From the NCBI GenBank assembly GCA_041398825.1, contig JAWKTX010000004.1, positions 1-64,000 on the forward strand: 64,000 bases of DNA, read 5' to 3'. This DNA is from Planctomycetaceae bacterium (lineage in GTDB: Bacteria; Planctomycetota; Planctomycetia; Planctomycetales; Planctomycetaceae). A program made the position numbers and the translations under genes. Positions 28,524 to 37,981 of this stretch are shown here, in pieces (position 1 is the first letter of the stretch; every line of letters starts with the position of its first letter). A model generated the notes under the pieces. It was not told the DNA's origin. It did not search any database and was given only the letters and a program-made list of their open reading frames with translations.

Positions 28524-28861
28524 ACTCAGCCCCTTCAAAAAACATCCCGGATTCAGCGATCGCGCGATGGGTTTCGTTTTCCGTCTGTTTGACTGGGAAC
28601 CAACGAAAGCAATCTCCGTTTGAACCACCAGGCAAACGAAGAGAACGGTTTCATGGTCAGGCGTCAGCAGGATCTAGTAATTGTCGTATTCAAACATTTG
28701 AACATTACAATTAAAAGTTGCTGTCAGGAACGATTTCCCGACGGAATCTCACCATTGCGTGGTCAAATGAACAGAAACCGGTAGTGGGCGAGCAAGCGAA
28801 CTCGTCGTACCCGGATCGAAGCCTGCTTAAAATTCTCCTGATTCTTCAGGCTTCGGGCATC
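28524..28861. other. Intergenic stretch, no gene seen
   Basis: About 340 bases upstream of the ArsR gene. The promoter of the ArsR-carbonic anhydrase pair should lie here. I see no RNA gene or credible ORF. Confidence 0.5.
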
Positions 28862-28894
28862 AAAAAAAGCCGCTTCCGGATGACCGGAAGCGGC
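28862..28894 (-). terminator. Strong intrinsic terminator
   Basis: A perfect 11-bp stem (28869-28879 with 28884-28894) with a 4-nt loop is followed, on the minus strand, by seven T residues (complement of 28862-28868). It ends the DUF1559-lipoprotein transcript 66 nt after the lipoprotein stop. Confidence 0.93.
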
Positions 28895-28960
28895 GTATGA
28901 GAGTCTTCGGCTGAAATGTCCAAACTGTCGCAGGTCTCCGCGATCTGATATCCAGACGTC

Positions 28961-29428
28961 TTATTTGAACTTTGAATCCAGGTTGATGTCGCTGGTATTC
29001 GTGCCTTCCTTCACATCGAATTGCAGGCCACTGGTGGAATGTTGCTGGTATTTCCGGGGAAATACAGCGGCGGCGGGCTGAATATCCTGGTCGGCTCCGG
29101 CAAGCATTGCTTCAGCGTCGAGCTCTTCCACATTCTTTACTTCTGGCGGCTGCACCAGAATCTTGTACATGCCCGTTGGCACTTCATCCCAGGTCTTACC
29201 TTCCCGCATCCACTGAAGTTTGTAATTACCTTCAGCGTCTGTCCTGGCAAACGCGGCATATCCCTTCTCCATTTGCATGAACAGCAGTTGTGTACCTTCA
29301 GCCAAAGGTTGCCCGTCCATGGTCAATCGACCGGATACGCTGCCCATGGGACCGAAATCTGTCCCGCCACAGCCAATGATCGAGGTAGAAAACGCAATGA
29401 TGCCGACGCAGAATAATTGGAAACGCAT
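28961..29428 (-). CDS. Small lipoprotein with carboxypeptidase-regulatory-like fold
   Basis: The 155-residue product starts at ATG 29428 and has a lipoprotein signal ending at Cys20 (TSIIGC). The body, beginning GSVSGRLTMDGQPLAEGTQL, shows the Ig-like beta-sandwich pattern of carboxypeptidase regulatory-like domains, which are very common as small lipoproteins in planctomycetes, often beside DUF1559 genes as here. The middle carries GNYKLQWMREG and PTGMYKILVQPPE. The function is unknown. It follows the DUF1559 gene by 127 nt and ends before a strong terminator. Confidence 0.8.
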   Translation of the reverse strand: MRFQLFCVGIIAFSTSIIGCGGTDFGPMGSVSGRLTMDGQPLAEGTQLLFMQMEKGYAAFARTDAEGNYKLQWMREGKTWDEVPTGMYKILVQPPEVKNVEELDAEAMLAGADQDIQPAAAVFPRKYQQHSTSGLQFDVKEGTNTSDINLDSKFK

Positions 29429-29555
29429 ACGATCCTCTGGAAAACCGAGCGGATTCGGTGGACAGAATGGGATGTAGAAAAGCAAAAGCCTGTGAGCTCC
29501 GAAAGCTGACTTCCGGACAGTCACGTGATGCAGAATTCGTTGGGAGTGCCGCCAA

Positions 29556-30596
29556 TCAGAACTCTCCAATCACCTGCCCGTCGTCACGAGTCGACAGCTT
29601 CTTCAGAGTCTCCAGGTCAATATTCTCGGAAAGGAATCGTGCAGAGCCATCGGCGAGCAGAATCTGCACTCCCCCAACGTGTTCAGAATTCAGGGGATTA
29701 TTCGCGCCCTGATTACTTCCCATGCCAGGAAACAGCTGATTGGCAAACGGTTCCTGATTGGGACTATATCGAATGGAAACCATATTGAAGCAACGCTGAT
29801 CACCGCCTGAGGTACCAGTATCCAGATTTGGCGGTGTACCCGCGTTTCGCGTACCCATGAGCCATCCGTGGACAGTGCCGGACCCCGCCACCCAGGAGTA
29901 TGTTCCGTCGAGTCGAAGCAGATTCCCGGACATTTCACCCAGATGAATTGTGTTGGTGGTCCCGTCAGTGACGTCTCGAATTCGGATAGGTTTGTTTGCT
30001 ACGGCCATACCTCCCCCCGAAATCAAACCCAGCACTCCATCGTCATACAAGCGAGTCTCTGTAAACGAGACTGGGTCGACAGCACCGCCGATTCCGGCAT
30101 AATGGGCGAATGGATCGCGGCCGGCTGAAAATGTCGGATCGTTGACTGGTCCCGGCGAAGAAGGACAACGCATGAACGACATGGGCCCCGCCTGAAGGAC
30201 AATATCATGATTTGTCGCCCCCGCACTGGGAGAACTTTCATTGATATAACCCGGTGATCGCCCAACCCAAACCATCGATTGGTAAAGCGTGGCCCTTTCA
30301 ACATATGGCAACAGCATTCCGTAAAAACTTGGTCCGAAGCTCGTGTTTCCGGAACCAGACCTTGGCACGCTGGAATGCACCGCCCCTGGCGGGAATGTGC
30401 TGAATACGTCGTGGTAGTTGTGCATCGCCAACCCAAGTTGCTTGAGGTTGTTCTTGCACTGAGTCCGACGTGCAGCTTCGCGAGCCTGTTGAACTGCTGG
30501 CAGCAGCAAGGCAATCAAAATGGCGATAATCGCGATGACGACAAGCAGTTCGATCAGTGTAAAGCCGCGTGAACGGGCCGACGGTTGAGTTCTCAT
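29556..30596 (-). CDS. DUF1559 prepilin-like protein
   Basis: The 346-residue protein starts at ATG 30596 with GGAG 7 nt upstream. Residues 11-40 are a type IV prepilin signal, RGFTLIELLVVIAIIAILIA, with cleavage after Gly and a Glu at position 5 of the mature protein. The helix continues into AREAARRTQCKNNLKQLGLAMHNYHD. The C-terminus has the family's closing motif, a His-containing NSEHVGGVQILLADGSARF. DUF1559 proteins occur in tens to hundreds of copies in planctomycete genomes; whether they form pseudopili is not settled. No pilus assembly gene lies nearby. Confidence 0.93.
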   Translation of the reverse strand: MRTQPSARSRGFTLIELLVVIAIIAILIALLLPAVQQAREAARRTQCKNNLKQLGLAMHNYHDVFSTFPPGAVHSSVPRSGSGNTSFGPSFYGMLLPYVERATLYQSMVWVGRSPGYINESSPSAGATNHDIVLQAGPMSFMRCPSSPGPVNDPTFSAGRDPFAHYAGIGGAVDPVSFTETRLYDDGVLGLISGGGMAVANKPIRIRDVTDGTTNTIHLGEMSGNLLRLDGTYSWVAGSGTVHGWLMGTRNAGTPPNLDTGTSGGDQRCFNMVSIRYSPNQEPFANQLFPGMGSNQGANNPLNSEHVGGVQILLADGSARFLSENIDLETLKKLSTRDDGQVIGEF

Positions 30597-30894
30597 TTGC
30601 TGCTCCGAAAGAATTAAGACACAGGACGAACTCGGTGTTCTCTCCGTCGGAAAGCAAAATTCCCCTCGAAATATCAAAGAATTCCCAACGATTTAGAGAA
30701 CCGACTGCGGACAAATCGAAATCTGCCCAGCATCATCGGTTTTCAGGCAGGTCACGGCACAGCCCTGACATCGTCTCAAAAAATCGAATGAGATATTTTC
30801 AGGTAACTTCGCGGGGGAATTGCCGTCTCCTGTGGAGATTGTTGAAAGGCCGGATTTCGGAAGCGGTCTCACCAGGCGTTCAGGCACACTGTCT
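30597..30894. other. Divergent intergenic region
   Basis: About 300 bases lie between the DUF1559 gene and the sigma factor gene and should hold both promoters. An in-frame TTG at 30820 could extend the sigma factor into this region by 25 codons. No other feature is visible. Confidence 0.5.
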
Positions 30895-31416
30895 ATGCAG
30901 GATCATGGAAAAACTTTCGCACGATTACTCGTGGCACACGACCGCAGTCTTCGGCAGTACATCGCGTTATTCCTTCCACGCCGAGCAGATGTGGAGGAAG
31001 TGCTTCAGCAGACGGCGGCAGCACTTTGGGAAAAATTTGATGAATTCGATACCAGTCGGGAGTTCCTGCCGTGGGCAACTCGGTTTGCCTACTTTGAGGT
31101 GTTGAATTATCGAAAGGAACGGGCTCGAAGCCGAGTCTTCTACTCGGAGGACGTGATGCAGGCCCTGGCGGATACTCAAAGGGAACTTTCTGTCGAACTA
31201 CAGTTTCGAGAGTCAATTCTGCAGGAATGTCTTTCGGAGTTGGGATCGGAAGATCACCTGTTGTTACAACGTCGCTACAGTGAGGAGGCGACAATCAAAT
31301 CTCTATCCGAAGAAACAGGACGTACGGTCAAATCTTTGTACCGGCGTCTGGACAGGATTCGGGAATTGCTGGCAACGTGTATTGATCGAAAGACACAGGC
31401 CTCGGGGCAGTTCTGA
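30895..31416 (+). CDS. ECF-type RNA polymerase sigma factor
   Basis: The 173-residue protein has sigma region 2 (RQYIALFLPRRADVEEVLQQ to ALWEKFDEFDTSREFLPW) and region 4 (LSELGSEDHLLLQRRYSEEA then TIKSLSEETGRTVKSLYRRL). This is the planctomycete/verrucomicrobial ECF type in which the promoter -10 helix is followed by F-x-x-WA. I use ATG 30895; a TTG at 30820 would add 25 residues and the ribosome site of neither is strong. The gene comes 100 nt before the FecR-LamG gene, so it probably pairs with that membrane protein as its regulator. Confidence 0.88.
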   Translation: MQDHGKTFARLLVAHDRSLRQYIALFLPRRADVEEVLQQTAAALWEKFDEFDTSREFLPWATRFAYFEVLNYRKERARSRVFYSEDVMQALADTQRELSVELQFRESILQECLSELGSEDHLLLQRRYSEEATIKSLSEETGRTVKSLYRRLDRIRELLATCIDRKTQASGQF

Positions 31417-31516
31417 AGCCAGGCCTCGCAACGGTTGGGCACTTGATGGGAGCGGGATCGCTTGTTCGATCTGAGGAGGGCGCTTCTGCACTGGGGCTGA
31501 TCGGGGCTGCAAATCG

Positions 31517-33187
31517 ATGGGGGAAAGTCGAACGATGTCAATTCAATGCGGGAATGAACCTGAAGACGACCGCCTTATCAGGCGACAACTGGATGATCAG
31601 CTGTCGAAGGAAGAGTTCTGCGCATTCAATGCCCGGCTGAAGAATGACCCGGCCTTTCGGGTGCGTTACGTCAAATTGTCGCACATGGAATCGCAGCTTT
31701 ACGAACATTGCGGAACTGCCCCGCAGGCAAAACCAGTCCATGTTTCCGGCCGTAACTGGCCCCTGATGACAATCATAGTGCTTTCCGCATGTATTGCGTT
31801 GCTTCTGATCCTGCAAGCGCAGAACGTTCGTTTGAATCGGGCGGACCACGACACGGTCGGAACCATCCCGGATGAGCCACCGTTTTACAAACCAGATCGA
31901 TTCGATGCCCCGTCCGTGGCAGTGGTTGTCAGCGTGAGTGGTGACGTGCATCCCAGCCTCCGGACCGGCCAGCGCATTGGGCCGGGCATCCTTGAATTTG
32001 ACACGGGGGTTGTTCACCTTGAATTTTTCAATGGTGCGAGGGTGGCGATTGAAGGTCCTGCGAATTTACGAGTTGAATCATCTCAGAAAGCGACGCTGCT
32101 TTTCGGTCGAGTTGCGACGTATGTGCCGCCACGTGCGCGTGGATTTGTACTGAATGCCCCCGGTGCTGCCATCGTTGATCTGGGTACGGAGTTCGAGATC
32201 AATGTAAACGACCACAGCGTCACGGAAGTGGCCGTCTCGAACGGCGAAATTGAGCTGTCGATGCTGGGTGACGATGGCAACACACTGGTCAGTCAGCGAT
32301 TAGTTGAATCCGGTGCCGTTCGTTTGAACGGGCTGAATGGTGAAGTGCAGAATATTTCCTTCGATAAGAGCCACACTGCGCTGCAGGCTCGCTACCTGCC
32401 GGAACCGCCACTCCATGTCAGTCTGCAATATGTGAATGACGTGATTTCACTGGGGCCGGAAATCTACTGGCGATTCGAGCAACAGGACGCTTTAACCGTA
32501 TTGAATGAAATCGATGGCGGGGTCCAGGCGACCGTGACCAACAAATCAGAACCGGAATCGCTTGTCATCCGCGATGGTAACATTCGCTTCCGCCGCGACC
32601 AGCGCCGCTCCCGGTACGTCCTGACAGATCGGCCCATCGACGGACTCGGTCGAGGCCCAATGACTCTGGAGCTCTGGATGCGCCCGGACGATTTGCAGCA
32701 TTCCACCTGTTTGGGTCTCATTCACGATGACCCCGATCCGGGTAGAAACCATTTGAGCGTGCTGGAGGTTGCTACGGACACATTTCTGGTACATGAACCA
32801 GGGGCGATTCGATTTCTCGTGAGATCTCCACCCGCACATGATTTTGCTCTCGGAGTCAATGCCTTCACACCTGGTCTGGTCACTCCCGGGCAATGGCAGC
32901 ATGTCGTCGCAGTCTGGGATACCGGAAAGATTCAGCTGTACTTCAATGGAATGGCTGCCGGGCACGTCGAAGTTGAGCAGGAAAACTGCGAGGGCAGATT
33001 TCACGTAATTCTCGGACAACTGCGCATGTCAACAAACACGCATCGCCCATTCTCTGGTGCATTGGATGAAGTGGCACTTTACCGACGTGCTCTGACGTCT
33101 GATGACGTTCAACGACATTTCGAACTGATTCGAACCCAGAATCCAGACACGACGCAACAAACCACACTCCCGGGAGATGGCCAATGA
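31517..33187 (+). CDS. FecR-LamG fusion membrane protein (putative anti-sigma factor)
   Basis: The 556-residue protein has a short cytoplasmic N-terminus with RQLDDQLSKEEFCAFNARL, one membrane segment at about 81-101, a FecR-like beta domain at about 130-270 (VGT-type FDTGVVHLEFFNGARVAIEG and GAAIVDLGTEFEIN), and a LamG/concanavalin-like domain at about 375-540 (GPMTLELWMRPDD, HRPFSGALDEVALYRRAL). FecR proteins transmit periplasmic signals to ECF sigma factors; LamG domains bind sugars or proteins. An alternative start is ATG 31535. The stop overlaps the next gene by ATGA. Confidence 0.88.
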   Translation: MGESRTMSIQCGNEPEDDRLIRRQLDDQLSKEEFCAFNARLKNDPAFRVRYVKLSHMESQLYEHCGTAPQAKPVHVSGRNWPLMTIIVLSACIALLLILQAQNVRLNRADHDTVGTIPDEPPFYKPDRFDAPSVAVVVSVSGDVHPSLRTGQRIGPGILEFDTGVVHLEFFNGARVAIEGPANLRVESSQKATLLFGRVATYVPPRARGFVLNAPGAAIVDLGTEFEINVNDHSVTEVAVSNGEIELSMLGDDGNTLVSQRLVESGAVRLNGLNGEVQNISFDKSHTALQARYLPEPPLHVSLQYVNDVISLGPEIYWRFEQQDALTVLNEIDGGVQATVTNKSEPESLVIRDGNIRFRRDQRRSRYVLTDRPIDGLGRGPMTLELWMRPDDLQHSTCLGLIHDDPDPGRNHLSVLEVATDTFLVHEPGAIRFLVRSPPAHDFALGVNAFTPGLVTPGQWQHVVAVWDTGKIQLYFNGMAAGHVEVEQENCEGRFHVILGQLRMSTNTHRPFSGALDEVALYRRALTSDDVQRHFELIRTQNPDTTQQTTLPGDGQ

Positions 33188-36114
33188 AATCCCTGACTCT
33201 ATTGATTCGCCCCGGGATCTTCGTCGCTTTCATCGTTGTGACCTCGATGTCTGCAGAGGCACAGGAGGCACCGGAGAATATTTCATTTGGTGAGCAAATT
33301 CGTCCCATCTTTACCGAACACTGCACTGCATGTCACGGAGGCGTGAAACAGGCAGGTGATCTTTCTTTTGTGTATCGCCATCAGGTACTCCCTCCGGATG
33401 GCTGGGTAGTGGAACCAGGAAAGCCGGAAGAATCTGTCTTACTGGAACGTGTCACGTCTGATGATCCCGAACTTCGCATGCCTCCGCCGGACCACGGGAA
33501 AGCTCTGTCGAAACAGGACGTCGCTCTGCTGACGGAATGGATTCGTCAGGGGGCGCCGTGGGATGAGCATTGGGCTCTGACGGCTCCCATCCTGCCGTCT
33601 GAGCCAGAGTTGCAGGACCGAGACTGGGCCAGAAAGCCGCTGGATACGTTTGTCCTTTCGAAGCTCGAGAAGCTGAACCTTCAACCTGCACCGGATGCCG
33701 ATCCTGAACGATGGCTGCGTCGCGTTTCTCTCGACCTGGTCGGTCTGCCTCCTACACTCGAAGAACGGGCAGATTTCCTGAAAGATCTCGGCCAGTCCCA
33801 CACGGCCCCCGATTCTGAGTCAGCGCACACACGCAAGTCGTCGGCAGAAACAGAAGCGGCCTACGAAAAGGTGGTGGATCGACTTCTGATGTCACCGCAC
33901 TTTGGTGAGCGTTGGGCAACTGTCTGGCTGGACCAGATCCGATATGCCGATTCCAAAGGACTGGGACTCGATGGAAAACGCAACATCTGGAAATACCGCG
34001 ATTGGGTGATCGATGCGTTCAACCGCGACCTGCCTTATGATCAGTTTACCATTCGGCAAATTGCCGGCGACCTGCTGCCGAACGCTTCCATCGAAGATCT
34101 TATTGCGACTGCGGCTCATCGGGTCACACAGACCAATGAGGAAGGCGGAACGGACGACGAAGAGTTTCGCGTCGCAGCCGTCCTGGATCGAGTGAATACA
34201 ACCTGGCAGGCATGGCAGGGGTTAACGTTTGGGTGTGCCCAATGTCACAATCATCCGTACGATCCCATCCAGCATTCGGAATACTACAAGTTTGCGGCAT
34301 TCTTCAATAACACGAAGGACTGCGACCTCGACCAGGACTGGCCAATCGTGCAGGCTCCGATTGATCCGTCGAAGTATGCTGAGGCATCGGAACTGGACCA
34401 GCAGATAGGATCCCTGCGGGATGCCATTTGGCAGCAGGAGTTCCGTGCACTGCAGGAATCGTCTTTCTGGAAGCCTTTAAAGGGATTAAAAGCGTCCAGC
34501 AACAATGCGACTCAGCTGGCGGTCGAACCTCAGGGAGGTCATGACGAATTTCATACCGTTGGAACGGTCAGCCGCGATGCAGACCTGACCCTGGAAGCCC
34601 CGTTGCCCCCGGGGATCCGAAGGTTGACAGCCATTCGATTCACGGGAATGCCTCTGGAACCGGAAAAGGCGGTTTCTGATTCCGAATGGGGATTTGTCCT
34701 GTCGCAGTTTGAAGCCGCCGTCGTTGTGCCAAATGAAAAGGCGACGAAGGCGATTGAATTTGAACGCGTTGTGATCGATGAACCCAATCCGTTTTATGAT
34801 CCGCAAGAGAGTCTCAACCCTAAGTCGAACAGTGGATTTGCGGCATACACTCGCATTAATTATCCGCGGCAGGCAGCGTTCATTCTCCAGTCGCCAATGG
34901 ATGTTCCCGAAGGAGCGTCGATCCGGGTGACCCTCAAACATCGGGTTTTCATTCTGGCAGCGTTTAGCCTGATTGCGAGGCGAGGGCATCTGGCGGTTTC
35001 CGATGCTCCGGAGTTCACCGCATTACTCACCAACGCGGACCTGAAGGAACAACGCAGACAGCTTGCCATTCTGGAGAAACAACGCGGCGGAATCCCGTCG
35101 ACGTCCGTGCCAGTGTTGGCCGAACGCCCGAAATCGCTGGTTCGGCCGATGCATGTTTTTGATCGCGGATTGTTCCTGACGAAAGGCAAAGAAGTCAAAG
35201 CTGCCACTCCAGAATCATTTCCTCCGTTGTCTGCCGACAAGCCTGTCGATCGATTAACACTCGCATACTGGATGGCCAGCCCGCAGAACCCACTAACCGC
35301 GCGCGTCGCTGTGAATCGAGTCTGGGCTCGAATGTTCGGTGTGGGTATCGTAGCCACTGAAGAAGACTTCGGTTCATCCGGCGAAGCTCCGTCTCATCCC
35401 AGGCTGCTGGATTCACTGGCGATTCGATTTCAGGGTGATTACGAATGGCGACTCAAGAGTGTTGTTCGTGAAATCGCATTATCCAGAACGTATCGGCAAA
35501 GCTCAGCCATTCGTCCGGAGCTGCAGGAAAGAGATGCTCAAAACCGATTGCTGGCGCGCGGGCCGAGGCAGAGGTTGTCGGCCGAACTCATCCGTGATCA
35601 GGCTCTCGCCATTTCCGGGCTCCTCTCGCACAAACAGTTCGGCCCGCCGGTTCATCCGCCAATCCCGGACGGTGTCTGGATGCCGTTTTCAGGCGGAGAC
35701 AAATGGGTAACGCCTGAACCCGGCAATGAAGACCGTTACCGTCGCTCCATTTACACATACACCAAACGCAGCATTCAGTACCCGATGTTTGCCGCCTTCG
35801 ACGCACCATCACGAGAATTCTGCACGCCAAGACGCCTGCCGTCGAATACACCGGTGCAGGCTCTGATGACGCTGAATGACGCTGTATTCGTCGAATGCAC
35901 CTCGGCTCTGGCAAGACGCATGGCGTCATTCCATCCTTCGCCACAGGAACAAATCCAACACGGCTTCCTGCTGGCAACCTGTCGCAACATTCGTCCGACT
36001 GAACTGAAGGAATTGATGAAGCTCTGTGAGTCTTCTGGTTCAAAGAATCCTCAAAGCGACTTACAGGCCGTTGCAGCAGTGATTCTGAATCTGGATGAAG
36101 TCCAGACAAAATAG
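33184..36114 (+). CDS. PSCyt1-DUF1549-DUF1553 (PSD1) cytochrome-like protein
   Basis: The 976-residue exported protein starts in an ATGA overlap with the FecR-LamG gene. After a signal peptide (1-27) comes a PSCyt1 domain with CTACH at 47-51, a heme c-type motif. DUF1549 follows (about 150-355; RWLRRVSLDLVGLPPTLEER) with a second CAQCH at 351-355. DUF1553 occupies about 690-930 (NPLTARVAVNRVWARMFGVG, SRTYRQSS, LSAELIRDQALAISGLL). Such proteins are nearly always paired with a DUF1501 protein, as here. They are suspected of a role in polysaccharide breakdown or electron transfer, but this is not shown. Confidence 0.93.
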   Translation: MKSLTLLIRPGIFVAFIVVTSMSAEAQEAPENISFGEQIRPIFTEHCTACHGGVKQAGDLSFVYRHQVLPPDGWVVEPGKPEESVLLERVTSDDPELRMPPPDHGKALSKQDVALLTEWIRQGAPWDEHWALTAPILPSEPELQDRDWARKPLDTFVLSKLEKLNLQPAPDADPERWLRRVSLDLVGLPPTLEERADFLKDLGQSHTAPDSESAHTRKSSAETEAAYEKVVDRLLMSPHFGERWATVWLDQIRYADSKGLGLDGKRNIWKYRDWVIDAFNRDLPYDQFTIRQIAGDLLPNASIEDLIATAAHRVTQTNEEGGTDDEEFRVAAVLDRVNTTWQAWQGLTFGCAQCHNHPYDPIQHSEYYKFAAFFNNTKDCDLDQDWPIVQAPIDPSKYAEASELDQQIGSLRDAIWQQEFRALQESSFWKPLKGLKASSNNATQLAVEPQGGHDEFHTVGTVSRDADLTLEAPLPPGIRRLTAIRFTGMPLEPEKAVSDSEWGFVLSQFEAAVVVPNEKATKAIEFERVVIDEPNPFYDPQESLNPKSNSGFAAYTRINYPRQAAFILQSPMDVPEGASIRVTLKHRVFILAAFSLIARRGHLAVSDAPEFTALLTNADLKEQRRQLAILEKQRGGIPSTSVPVLAERPKSLVRPMHVFDRGLFLTKGKEVKAATPESFPPLSADKPVDRLTLAYWMASPQNPLTARVAVNRVWARMFGVGIVATEEDFGSSGEAPSHPRLLDSLAIRFQGDYEWRLKSVVREIALSRTYRQSSAIRPELQERDAQNRLLARGPRQRLSAELIRDQALAISGLLSHKQFGPPVHPPIPDGVWMPFSGGDKWVTPEPGNEDRYRRSIYTYTKRSIQYPMFAAFDAPSREFCTPRRLPSNTPVQALMTLNDAVFVECTSALARRMASFHPSPQEQIQHGFLLATCRNIRPTELKELMKLCESSGSKNPQSDLQAVAAVILNLDEVQTK

Positions 36115-36214
36115 GATTTGACGACACGTATGCTTTCAGATGTGCCACACCGGATATCCCGCTGTTATGAATGGCACGCGTCCAAATTGAAAATTGAATC
36201 CAGACGAGAATGAC

Positions 36215-37747
36215 ATGAAACGTTCAGAACAGAAGTTCCGAAACGACTGGCGAAACAGCTTGCGTCATCCATTGAATCTTCGCGACGAAATCCATCTAAC
36301 TGCGTTGCGGCAGTCCACGCGGCGGCATTTTCTTCGTCACTGCACAACAGGCATGGGGGCGATCTGGCTGGCAATGAATGGTGCCGGGGCTGCTGATCGG
36401 GCGCTACCGCTTCACGAAGCTTCCAATCCGTTAAGCGTCATTCAGCCGCCGCTGCCGGCGCGAGCGAAACGTGTGATCTATCTGCACATGGTGGGCGCTC
36501 CCAGCCAACTGGAATTGTTCGACTTCAAGCCGGACCTGAAAGAACTCAACGGGAAGCCGTGCCCGCAATCATTTCTGGAAGGCAAACGATTTGCCTTCAT
36601 TCAGGGAACAGCTCTGATGCTTGGGCCGCAGTATCCATTTCGACAACATGGAGAGTGCGGAGCCTGGGTTTCGGATCGACTTCCAAAACTGGCCCGGCAT
36701 GTGGATGACCTGTGCTTCATTAAGACAATGCAGACAGATCAGTTCAATCACGGTCCAGCCCAGTTGATGGTTCATACCGGCCAGGCCCGCATGGGATATC
36801 CATCTGTCGGATCGTGGGTCACATGGGGACTGGGAACGGAGAATTCGGAACTGCCGGGATTCATTGTCCTCCTGTCTGGTGGCCGACCGCCTCGAGCCGG
36901 CAATGCGCTCTGGAACGCTGGATTTCTGCCATCCGTTTATCAGGGTGTGCAATGCCGATCTCAGGGAGACCCTATCCTGAACATCTCTAATCCGGAGGGC
37001 GTCTCTCGTGAAGATCGTCGAGCAATGCTCGATACGCTCAGCAGCCTGAATCAGAAGTCCTACGAAGAATTCGGGGACCCGGAAACGCTGACGCGAATTG
37101 CGCAGTACGAAATGGCGTTCCGGATGCAGTCTGCCGTGCCTGATGCGATGAACCTCTCCGATGAGCCCGAGCACATCCACAGCAAATACGGCACCGAACC
37201 CGGAAAACAATCGTTTGCAAACAACTGCCTGCTCGCACGGCGACTTGCAGAACGCGATGTTCGTTTTATTCAATTGTTTGACTGGGGCTGGGATTCACAC
37301 GGAGCTGACAAGAACGAAGCTCTGAACGAAGGGTTCAGGAAAAAGTGTCAGCAGATCGATCAGCCGATATCCGCCTTACTGTCGGATCTGAAAGAACGTG
37401 GACTCCTTCAGGACACGCTGGTTGTCTGGAGCGGTGAATTTGGTCGAACCCCAATGCGCGAAAACCGAGGTGGTACCGAAATGAAATTTGTGGGACGCGA
37501 CCACAATCCGGAAGCCTTTACTATGTGGCTGGCCGGAGGCGGTGTCAGAGGGGGAATGACATTCGGTGAAACAGACCCGGTTGGATATTCAGCCGCCATC
37601 GATCCCGTTCCGTTGCGAGATTTCCACGCGACCGTCCTGCACCTGCTGGGTCTTGACCACCAGCGGCTGAGCATCCCTTTTCAGGGGCTCGATCAAAAAT
37701 TGATCGGCGTCAAGCCGACACGGGTGATTCAGGAAATCATGAGTTAG
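36215..37747 (+). CDS. DUF1501 protein with Tat signal
   Basis: The 510-residue protein begins at ATG 36215; an in-frame TTG at 36194 is less likely. A twin-arginine-type signal, RRHFLRHCTTGMGAIWLAMN, lies at about 36-56, later than usual because of a long N-terminal extension. The body is a sulfatase/alkaline-phosphatase-fold DUF1501 domain, with SGEFGRTPMRENRGGTE, GRDHNPEAFTMWLAGGG and LFDWGWDSHGADKN as landmarks. It is the regular partner of the PSD1 protein encoded 100 nt upstream. Tat export implies that it folds in the cytoplasm, possibly with a metal, before secretion. Confidence 0.92.
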   Translation: MKRSEQKFRNDWRNSLRHPLNLRDEIHLTALRQSTRRHFLRHCTTGMGAIWLAMNGAGAADRALPLHEASNPLSVIQPPLPARAKRVIYLHMVGAPSQLELFDFKPDLKELNGKPCPQSFLEGKRFAFIQGTALMLGPQYPFRQHGECGAWVSDRLPKLARHVDDLCFIKTMQTDQFNHGPAQLMVHTGQARMGYPSVGSWVTWGLGTENSELPGFIVLLSGGRPPRAGNALWNAGFLPSVYQGVQCRSQGDPILNISNPEGVSREDRRAMLDTLSSLNQKSYEEFGDPETLTRIAQYEMAFRMQSAVPDAMNLSDEPEHIHSKYGTEPGKQSFANNCLLARRLAERDVRFIQLFDWGWDSHGADKNEALNEGFRKKCQQIDQPISALLSDLKERGLLQDTLVVWSGEFGRTPMRENRGGTEMKFVGRDHNPEAFTMWLAGGGVRGGMTFGETDPVGYSAAIDPVPLRDFHATVLHLLGLDHQRLSIPFQGLDQKLIGVKPTRVIQEIMS

Positions 37748-37751
37748 CAGC

Positions 37752-37840
37752 CTGCTGAAGAACGGGACCGGCTCGAGCAGGAGACCTTAAAACACCACGG
37801 TTTCCAGCCGTCCAGCATGCCTGTCCCGGTTTTTCAACGG
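37752..37840. terminator. Long imperfect inverted repeat between convergent genes
   Basis: Arms at 37752-37768 and 37823-37840 pair with one mismatch cluster and a 1-nt bulge; a second imperfect stem (near 37780-37787 with 37799-37805) nests inside. It lies just after the DUF1501 stop, and the M1 peptidase gene ends from the other side at 37982, so it may serve as a two-way terminator. It might also be a copy of a dispersed repeat. Confidence 0.55.
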
Positions 37841-37981
37841 TCGGTTCGTTAGGTAAGCAGGTCGCAACAATCGCCATGCGGACTGCTGGCGATCTGTCAG
37901 CTCAAATCGAATGCCCGGCGGGCAGGAATTCAGGCTGCCTGCCGCCTGTCACCGTCCTGGATGACGGCTGCCCAATGAATG

